Notes under the pieces: generated by a model
Told to the model about the DNA's origin: nothing
Seen by the model: only the letters and a program-made list of their open reading frames with translations
Database searches by the model: none
Program-made: the position numbers and the translations under genes
Assembly: GCA_022036555.1 (NCBI GenBank)
Contig: CM039130.1
Coordinates: 8,959,964-9,023,963 of the forward strand
DNA: 64,000 bases
Reading direction: 5' to 3'
Source: Microstegium vimineum
Taxonomy: Eukaryota; Streptophyta; Magnoliopsida; Poales; Poaceae
In this document: in pieces, positions 55,941-64,000 of the stretch
Layout: each line of letters begins with the position of its first letter
How positions within the stretch are numbered: position 1 is the first letter of the stretch

Positions 55941-57923
55941 TTAAGGCAATCCCCTGTTATAGATGTGTCTAGCAATCCCCTGTTGCTGCCCACAAAGCTA
56001 CATCCGGAAGGATTTGCCTGCAAGGACCCATTAGGTTGTTGAAGGTATTACCTATACAAATTAATGTTGGTTTATATCTGAAAATATTATCACAATACAG
56101 TCATAGATCTGTGAACATGAAAATATTATCACAAATGACCCATTGATTTTCTGGAGCATGAAATGATTATTCCATGGATTCGGCGATAAACAGGATGAGC
56201 CAATCTTACTTATACAATCAATAATGGAATGACCATCAAATAGCTATATATCTGTGAACATAGTCACATTTGGGAAATTATAATATGTAATTTTGGTTTA
56301 GCAAATTACCAGCTTTGGTTCCCCCATCTAAAATGTATTGACATCACTTAAATGTATATATTTTTTTGGTATGCATTCCATCTTGTTGCAAAAGCCCCAT
56401 CGTTAATATTTATAATTTTGGTTTAGCAAATTGCCAGCTTTGGCTCCCCATCTAAAATGTATTGACATCACTTAAATGTATCTTTTTTGTTATGCATTCT
56501 ATTTTGCTGCAAAATCCCCATCGTTAATATTTATATATTTATCATCAGCTTCTACAATCTATGACATAATACAGACTTATTTAAAAAAGTATTGGATTCA
56601 GGTCTGTGTAAGTCTTAACAAATGCTGAGAGAGACCAATCACTATGCACCTAAGAAATTATAGTAGAGATTTAATTTCAAAATCCATAAAATAGCACGTA
56701 TAATACCAGTCATGCAATATATCGTCACACGGTGTTGATGTCTGTATGTTTAGCTGAAATGTGTAGTTTTAGAGGATTAACTTACATCTATATGACAAAT
56801 GCATAGGGGAACTGAACCTACTGGTGGAAAGGAAATATCTATTAATGGTCTTGTTATTTATCTTTTCTTTACCTAGGTTCGGTGAAGATTAGGTATTTTC
56901 GTATTTTAGCTTTTGTTTCAGTGCACTCTCCTATTAATCACTCCTATGTTTAATTGATTTAGAATTTTTAGTGCCAATATATGTGAACAAATATAAGTGT
57001 GTTTTTTCTTATTAGATTTTTTAGTGCACTGCAGCAGAGCTCTGAGATACAATCCAAACACAAATATAAACAGGAACAATGAATGTCAGATCCTAAGAAC
57101 AGAGGTACTACTACAACTTTTGCTTATCCACAAAAATAATTTGTTGATATGTAGATATTTGTTGTCTGTCTTAATTCATATGCCTCATTATCTGTGGTGG
57201 TTAGAGGCTGAGTGAAGTATCATAGTCTGTGTCTGCAATATTTCGTGCTTCTTTTTATCAAAATTTACTGTTTTCATTAGAATGTGGTCTTTATTTTAGT
57301 TTAATCTTTTGGTAGTACATGGAAGGTAATTACTGGATTTGAGGGTGTGCCTGCACGTACAGTTAATCACAATTTCTTATAATTTCCATTACAATGTGGT
57401 CCCCATTTCAGTATAATTTAAATTTTACCATCTATATAGTTTTCTTGAATTTTCCCAGAGCAACCGGTTGTTCATTGATAAGAACCTCATATCTCATATC
57501 TGACAGGGCGTCAAGACCTGGGTATCGTCGACATGGGCCCAACTTCACATGGGCTGATTCATATTCTAACAGGTTTTGACATTGCAATATAAATTCTAAT
57601 AAGGCAACTCACATCCTTCCACTGCAGTGGAAGGACTGACAGCGAGTAACTAGAATTCATGTGGATCAAGCCCTCACATGCCATTGCATTGTCGTACCAT
57701 AACGAACTTCAGTGTTACCCAAGGACATCGAATGCACATGCAATTGCGTCGCTGTCGTCTCATTTGTAAGTCAATCTCTCTCTTCTGTTTGCCACTCATC
57801 CAACCTTAGACTAATTTAATGATAGTCACTGTTTGCCACTCATCTTTTGTGTCTTGAAGGTATTGCATGCAGAAAGAATTCCAAGTTGTTGTATGCTTAG
57901 TAGGTCCATGAGACATATAGGCT
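55941..57923. other. AT-rich intergenic sequence with a small internal repeat
   Basis: A phrase containing GGTTTAGCAAATT(A/G)CCAGCTTTGG and then AAATGTATTGACATCACTTA occurs twice, near 56296 and 56411, about 115 bases apart. No gene is supported. Confidence 0.45.
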
Positions 57924-58127
57924 ACGCCCTCGGGGTCGGACGAGGCGGAGCTTGCACCCTCGGGGTTAGGCGAGACGAAGCTTACGTCTGAGCAGTCAGG
58001 CGAGACGAAGCATACGCCCTCGGGGTCGGGCAAGACAGAGACTGTGCCCTCGGGTCGGACGAGACAGGGTCTACGCCCGAGGGGTTGGACGAGGCGGTCC
58101 CACGGTCGAGGGGTCAGACGAGGCCGC
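57924..58127. repeat. 30-bp minisatellite, about seven units
   Basis: The unit is roughly (C)GCCCTCGGGGTCGGACGAGA followed by CGGAGCTTAC, repeated with substitutions from 57924 to 58127. Translation in one frame gives a 10-residue period with a DPEG core, an effect of the unit length. Similar repeats are common in grass LTR elements. Confidence 0.75.
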
Positions 58128-58177
58128 ATATGTCTCGCCCGACCATGTTTGCACCCTTCTAAATCTAAAAAAACAAT

Positions 58178-58490
58178 GGGCCCTGTTTAGTTCCTCCATT
58201 TTGCAAAAAAAAAATTGCGTTTGGGCTATTTTTTGCAAAATGGAACTAAATAAGAGTACCAAATTTTGCAAAAAGTAACCCCCAAAATATTTTAAATTTG
58301 GCACCCAACACAGCAAAAACCAAAAAAAATTGCATCGTTGTGCGTGCCAGACCTCTCTTTCCCCACGTTTTGCAAAATATTTCACTGTATCTAAACATGT
58401 ATATTTGCAAAAAGTTTTTGCGTTTGGCATTTTGGGCGCAAATTTTTTTTGCAAAAACTTTTCAGCTCTTTTCATAATCTAAACACGGTC
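58178..58490. mobile_element. MITE with GGGCCCTGTTTAG...CTAAACACGGTC ends
   Basis: GGGCCCTGTTTAGTTCC at the left matches, in reverse complement, the CTAAACACGGTC end at the right. The interior is rich in TTTTGCAAAA words in both orientations. No clean target duplication was read. Confidence 0.65.
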
Positions 58491-58673
58491 ATAAATGATT
58501 AAGGAGTTAGGGAGAATGTAACTATGTCTTTTTAAATGATAAGTGTTTCATCTATTGTGTATAGGTTCAAATACAATTATGTAAAAGTTAAACTCTGCAA
58601 AAACAAATTGATTGTTTTTTTACAGCATTCCCTGAATAAAATCGTAGCGTTAGCACGAGCAATTATACTATAT

Positions 58674-58930
58674 TTTAAATTTGGCACCCAACACAGCAAA
58701 AACCAAAAAAAAATTGCATTGTTGCGCGTGTCAGACCTCTCTTTCCCCACGTTTTGCAAAATATTTCACTATATCTAAACAGGTATGTAAAAAGTTTTTA
58801 CGTTTTGCATTTTGGGCGCAAATTTTTTTTGCAAAAACTTTTCAGCTCTTTTCATAATCTAAACACGACCTAATTAAGGAGTTAGGGAGAATGCAAGTAT
58901 GTCTTCTTAAATGATAAGTGTTTCATCTAT
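58674..58930. repeat. Partial second copy of the MITE plus its right flank
   Basis: From TTTAAATTTGGCACCCAACA onward this repeats 58291-58555 at a shift of 383 bases with few changes. The match continues past the MITE end into host sequence (GGAGTTAGGGAGAATG and AAATGATAAGTGTTTCATC), so it arose by a segmental tandem duplication and not a second transposition. Confidence 0.8.
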
Positions 58931-59620
58931 TGTGTATAAAAAAACCGCCCACGTGGGGGAAGCAACGACACGACTAACTGCCTACAAAGCTAGCAAAATA
59001 AGGATGAACAAAAGCCATCTCGCATGCCGCAACAAACAGACAAAGAGCTTGGATATAGGAATGGTTCCTACGATGATGCCTGAGAAAATGACATCCATAG
59101 ATGCCACCAAATGCCAACCAAGTGACCAAAGTTTTTCAGCAAAAACGTCACCTGCTTCCAACCAAGGACCGTGACAAAGACATCACCATTGTCGGAGAGT
59201 CATAGGAAGCCGCGTAGGCTTTTACCCCAAGTTTCTCATCCACAAAGCACAAACATCCAAGCAAAAAGTAGACCAATGTTAGCAATGCAAGATGGCCCTA
59301 CCTCGCTGCCACGACGACAAGCTAGGTCACATGCATGCATTACCTGTCGCCATGGTGCCGACCTACAAAGGCTGCCTCCTTCCTCTCTAGCACCCGCCAC
59401 TGCGGAAGCAGCACGCCCCGTTCATGCACCCAATGCAAGGAGGAAGGAGCTCCACCGTCACCGTACCTCGCCAAACACACCAAGCTCGGAACACGATGCA
59501 TGATGTATAACGAGTAAACTCAAAGAAAATCGAGCTAGACCCGTCAATCAAAAAAGAAAAAGAAAATCACCTGAATCTTCTTCTGTGTTCCAAATGATGA
59601 ACAAAAGAAAACCGTCTGTT
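58931..59620. other. Intergenic sequence with unassigned open frames
   Basis: Two consecutive plus-strand frames (58911-59174, 59171-59503) are open but have no recognised domain. Phrases such as GACAAAGACATCACCATTG and GCCGCGTAGGCTTTTACC seem familiar from dispersed grass repeats; I cannot name the element. Confidence 0.35.
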
Positions 59621-62169
59621 CGGCTTGTCAAGATGGGAATGGACCGGCCCGGACCTGGCCTTGGACCTGGCCCTGCGGCCCCAAGGCCAATTTGCAAGGC
59701 CACGGCCCGACCCAAATTTTCTAAAACCTTCGGCCTCACTGACCCAATGGGTACCCTAGGGCCGACCCAAAATATTTGTAACTATATGAAATCTCTGATG
59801 TTCGTAAGTAAAAGGAAACTACCATTTAGAGCAAAAAAATAATCTCCACGGCTCTGCTCTCTGTTTTCCTTTTCTTTCAGCTCCATGGCAGCTAATCTGT
59901 ACTCTGCTCTAACACATCTTTTAAATTCACATACACAACCAAAGCGAGGAAAACTAAACACAACCAAAAATCCATGTAATAGCAGTAGACACTGGAGTTC
60001 AAATTAATTTCTCTAAAATCATCAATCAAGCAACAATTGTGTTGGATGATGACTAAAAATAGATAAAAACGACATAGCTAAAACTAAGCACAGTCAGTTC
60101 GATTCCCCCTTCTTACATCCATGTAAATACAGTCTTGCCAACCAATTTCCAGTTAAATCCAAACCAATTCCCAACCAGCTAAATTTGAACTAAAATAAAT
60201 AGTCTTGTCAATCCAAATTCCCAATTAGTTAAATCCGAACTGAGAGCAAGAAAATGTCGACATCACTCTTTCACAAACAATCAGAAATCCTTTACTAAGA
60301 CTCACTGTCCTCATCTGCAAATTAAGTAAATTTAATTAGTTACTATAACTGAATATATGGTTGAATGTTTGGTAAAACGAACTAGTTCCGAAATTATCAG
60401 TAAATCATTTCAGCTAATTGGCACACTAAACCGAAGTATGTATGCCTTCCCAAACTATCAGGAAATCATAACTCATGAGAACATTCAATAAACATGGATG
60501 AGATTGTTTCCAGCAAGCATACATATATTGGAGCTCAAAAGCATACAATGTCAAGCAAAGAGCATGCATGCTCAAAGTACTATTGGTCTAAAACTAACAT
60601 ATGGAGATCAATGGATTTATTAGCATTTGGAGGAATATTGTGTCAATGTCGTTGAGATCAGTGTTGATTCAGAGCTTGAAGTTGATAGTAGTGGGATTAT
60701 GGTGCATACAGTTACAGCCTAACAATCGGCCATCAATGACTATAGTAGTTAAAATGTTAGAAAGACAGACAAATGATCTGCATATTCCACCACAATGACT
60801 GAACTGACTGAGTGACTATTCTTAGGGAGCAGAGCAGTATTTTGACACTTCAACATCAGATTGTTGGACAACTGGAATTACGTACTGACAATCACAGTAA
60901 TAAGAAATGAAACCTTGTAACCATGTATCAAATTTAGGATATGTCAAAGGAATGTGCTGAAGCCCAGGAGGTACTCACAATAACTGATGAATGAATGTGG
61001 TACTCACAAAACACAAACATACTGTAAGCATCAAGTAGTGTAGTGAGAACTGAGAACACCAACTAATCAACACTACAACAACTAATGAAATCAGATGCAC
61101 GTAGTCGACAGCATGCAAGAACACCGAGCTCCATCTGACCCATAAGCTAGTAGAATTCATAGACATATAATAATAGTAGAATTCCTCTAAAAATCAACAG
61201 CTCTGGTGACTGAATCTTTTGAATTCATAGACAATACCGAAGTCAGGGAAACTGCACGCAACCATAAATCCATCACTGACACAAGAGTTGGCTTGTCGTT
61301 CAGCCTTTCAGCAAGCCTGTATGGGCACAACTAACACTATGTTGGCATGCACTTCTCACAAAATGGCCTAGAATAATACTAAAGAGATTATTTTTTGACT
61401 AATTGTTGGAGTACACATACTCTATCACTGACATGGCCGTGGTAAAACCACCTAGCTAAACCTGAGTCTGATACGGATACAACACTACAACAACTAATCC
61501 TTGCATGCATGAACAAATGTAGTTAGACCCTGTTAAATAATGGAAAAAACAAGAAACAAATCCTTCCCAAGACAACAGGCATTCAGTGTTCACGGCATAA
61601 ATGCACATCCAATTGCTAAAAAAACAGGGAGTATACCTCTGAACATAATGAATCTTGCAACAGTGGCACATCCAATTGGCTCCGTCTGATGCTCTCTCCC
61701 AAGAACCAGAGCATCCGCAATAGTTACTTGTGTACGGAAATAAGACCAGATATTTTCATGTGAGTATCCGCCCGGCCCCCGCCGCCTGTACCCTGTAGCC
61801 ACCACGCCCGCCGCCGACTAGCATACAAGGAAAGGAAAATCAAACGATGGGAGATTGACTGCCGCACAGCATGAACAGATCGAGCGGACCAACTGGCAGG
61901 GGAGGAGCACCCACCTCGCCGGCGTCAACCCCGGTGGCCCCAAACCCTAACGAATCGCCGAAGTTGTCTTCGCGTGGACTGCAGACGAAGAGACAAACGG
62001 AGACGGAGGGAGTCAGGGACGAAAGAGCTAACCCGATGGGTCAATAGATACCGGCTCTGATGGCCCGTTTTCAATTTGAGGCCAACCCGCATGGCCCAAT
62101 AGCCTCGCTTTTGTGGGTCGGGTCAATGACCCGGTGGGCCGACCCGGCCCATTACCATTTTGAGGCTTG
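59621..62169. mobile_element. TIR-bounded segment, probably hAT-type, carrying a receptor-kinase fragment
   Basis: The left end reads CGGCTTGTCAAGATGGGAAT then GGACCGGCCCGG. The right end, reverse-complemented, reads CAAGCCTCAAAATGGTAATG then GGCCGGGTCGG. GGCCC/GGGCC-rich subterminal sequence lies inside both ends. The outer 8 bases share only part of their sequence (ACCGTCTG against ATGGTCTA), so the target duplication is poor and the exact limits are uncertain. No transposase is seen. A kinase fragment lies at 60601-60798, and the right part (61590-62040) is GC-rich and promoter-like. Its right end is about 320 bases upstream of the NEMF start codon. Confidence 0.5.
60601..60798 (+). pseudogene. 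Receptor-like kinase C-terminal fragment
   Basis: The frame reads QSLKLIVVGLWCIQLQPNNR then PSMTIVVKMLERQTNDLHIP and stops. GLWCIQ...RPSM..VV.MLE is the end of the kinase domain (subdomains X-XI) in plant receptor-like kinases, particularly the LRK10/PR5K-like group, with the invariant Arg of subdomain XI retained. Upstream kinase subdomains are not found nearby, so this is a gene fragment, probably carried by the surrounding element. Confidence 0.7.
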
Positions 62170-62491
62170 ATGGTCTACGGTTAAAACGAGGGAATGGGCC
62201 CTGTATAACGGATCACGCGACCTGCGGCCCGCGTCATCAGTGACAAGAAGGGCCTTGGACCTACGAGGATAGGCAATCCACGGACCACGGACCGGCCCAT
62301 CTCGTTCCTTGCGGCGGCGGCGGCGTCCTTCGCCGCTCCAGGTCCAGGTGGTGGGCGGCCGCAACCAGGGCCGAGCCCGACTCGAGCCGACGAGGAGAGA
62401 GCTCGTGAGGCGGCGGAGAGAAGGGAGCAAATCCCCGGGAGGGAGGAACCAAGGTTGCGGCCCTGCCGTAGCAACCGGCGGCTGAGGCAAG
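62170..62491 (+). promoter_or_regulatory. Core promoter and 5' leader of the NEMF/Rqc2 gene
   Basis: This GC-rich stretch between the TIR-bounded segment and the start codon has GGCGGCGGCGGCG runs and no clear TATA box, as in many housekeeping genes of grasses. Confidence 0.4.
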
Positions 62492-64000
62492 ATGGTGAAG
62501 GCACGGATGACGACGACGGACGTGGCGGCGGAGGTCAAGTGCCTCCGCCGCCTCATCGGCATGCGCCTCGCCAACGTCTACGACATCACCCCCAAGGTTA
62601 GTTGGGTCCCTGTCCCCTGCCTTCGCTGCTCCGCCCGCCGCGAACCCTAGTCAGCGCCCCGCTTCGGCGCAGGTTGGACGGGAAGAGGGGCTTGTCCTTG
62701 GGCCTCCGCCGCTGCGATCGGTACATGCGTGGCGGAGGAGGCGATTCTGTAATCTGGAGTGAATTTCGGCCTGCTGGGATTGCTATCAGGAACCGGTGTC
62801 TAGTAGTGTGCTCGACCAGTGGCAGAGCCATAGCAAACTTTAGCGTGAGCCTAGGGCATAGAGAACTTCTTAGTTTGATGCGTCAATGGTGACTCCTTGT
62901 GCTGTGAGATTTTCCTTGTGTTATTTTTCATCAGTAGTTTAAAATTTGACATAAACTATATATTGCGCTGTGAGCTGACTAACTGAGGCTCTGATGCCCA
63001 TTTTTGGGGCAGTTTCGTGGGATGCAATATCCTTGCGTGTCATCTCAATAGTATTTTGTGAGGATCAGCCAGGTGGCTGCTCCCATTTGTGTTGTTCTAG
63101 GTTCGAAGTAAGGCTTAGCTTCCTGAATTCTTTGGACCATCAATAAAAGTACAGTATCACCAGTGCGTTATACAAACTAATCATATTATTCTCGGCAGTC
63201 TCACACAGCGTAATTTTGTATTATACTGTATATGATGATACTAGTACAGATGTAGTTTCAGTAACCTCTTTCTGCACTTGGACAGACGTACCTTTTCAAG
63301 CTGATGAATAGCAGTGGGATTACTGAATCAGGGGAAAGTGAGAGGGTCTTATTGCTCATGGAGAGTGGTGCCAGGTTCCACACCACCCAATACGTCCGGT
63401 GAGATTATACTCACTGCGCCTGATTAGTGTTTGCTTCATCACCGTGTTCTGTAACATTGATGTCTAGACCCTTGTGTGTATGCATTTCTGCAGCGACAAG
63501 AGCACCACCCCTTCAGGTTTCACTCTGAAACTACGAAAGCACATTCGTAACAAAAGACTTGAAGATGTCCGTATGCTCGGATATGACAGGGTATTGCTCC
63601 AGTTTCGCTTCCTCTCAGATAAACATTTCATGTCAGCAGCTTAGTATTGTAGTTCATTGGTCATTTAATTGAGCCCTTTTTTTGTATGGGCAGATTATCC
63701 TTTTCCAATTTGGGCTTGGCAGTAATGCACATTTCATAATTCTGGAGCTCTATGCACAAGGAAACATTCTTCTCACGGATTCAGAATACACAGTGTTGAC
63801 ACTACTACGTTCTCACAGGTTGTTGCCTGATTGATAAGTTGTACCTAGTATGTACCATTGCTGCAGCAGTATTGACTAAGCACAAGAGAATATCAGAGTT
63901 AACATACAATGCAAGGATGCTCTTTTCTTTTCTTTCATATATACTGTGTTCATTGTATTTATTTTCTATTGCATGGATCACAGAGATGATAACAAAGGAT
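62492..64000 (+). CDS. NEMF: NEMF/Rqc2-like NFACT protein, 5' exons only (cut by window edge)
   Basis: Exons by GT-AG and phase: 62492-62596, 63286-63398, 63494-63590, 63694-63818, 63984 to the edge. The product starts MVKARMTTTDVAAEVKCLRR then LIGMRLANVYDITPK, continues with TYLFKLMNSSG, ESGARFHTTQYVR, SGFTLKLRKHIRNKRLEDVR, MLGYDRIILFQFG, NAHFIILELYAQGNILLTDS. This is the NFACT-N domain of the NEMF/Rqc2/Tae2 family, which binds stalled 60S subunits with peptidyl-tRNA in ribosome-associated quality control, recruits Listerin and adds C-terminal tails. Asp10 and the Asp104-Arg105 pair (GYDRI) correspond to residues required for tailing in yeast Rqc2. The start agrees with the family N-terminus. 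All splice sites are canonical and phases match. The remaining coiled-coil, NFACT-R and NFACT-C parts lie outside the window. Confidence 0.93.

Noticed and set aside
61070..61500. CACTACAACAACTAAT at about 61071 and 61483 as CACTA termini
   Set aside because: Both are in the same orientation, lack subterminal repeats and a matching inverted end; probably chance or a small local duplication.

Overview
The window is nuclear DNA of a grass, probably a panicoid such as sorghum, sugarcane or a relative. This rests on intron-bearing plant genes, Copia elements primed by initiator-Met tRNA, a SIRE/Maximus-type LTR, Stowaway and hAT MITEs, CACTA subterminal repeats with the TTTGCCGAGTG motif, and a Helitron terminus. 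The species call is an inference; no organelle or bacterial features are seen.

Three host genes are supported. (1) A plus-strand NPG1-related tetratricopeptide (TPR) gene at 27759-37585, five exons. Its fourth intron holds a 5.15 kb Copia retrotransposon in the opposite orientation, and its third exon appears to lack one base (frameshift near 30835). (2) A minus-strand gene of unknown function at 38283-38978, converging on the first. (3) The first exons of a plus-strand NEMF/Rqc2 (NFACT) gene, 62492 to the right edge, truncated by the window.

The rest is mobile DNA or unassigned sequence. 0-11.9 kb: MITEs, a LINE remnant, degenerate tandem repeats and a diverged direct repeat. 11.9-15.3 kb: a stack of insertions into one GC-rich, gene-like sequence: an hAT element with an 8-bp duplication, and a deleted Copia element with a 5-bp duplication whose RNase H reading frame is split by a solo LTR with its own 5-bp duplication. 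15.3-22.3 kb: CACTA-like sequence, an exact 101-bp tandem duplication and diverged repeats. 22.36-25.44 kb: the 3' part of a minus-strand Copia element. 39-43 kb: exon-like pieces ending at a Helitron 3' terminus. 43.6-47.5 kb: a possible non-coding LTR element. 47.5-53.1 kb: a second decayed minus-strand Copia element with its 5' LTR. 53.4-58.9 kb: a SINE-like repeat, a Stowaway MITE, a CACTA subterminal array, a 30-bp minisatellite and a duplicated MITE. 59.6-62.2 kb: a TIR-bounded segment carrying a receptor-kinase fragment, directly upstream of the NEMF gene.

The three genes do not form a pathway. What organises the window is nested transposition. Target-site duplications can be read directly for five insertions, which gives the order of events at the 11.9-15.3 kb stack. 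I found no convincing new biological system; the best second looks are the TPR gene lesion, the insertion stack and the kinase-carrying segment.
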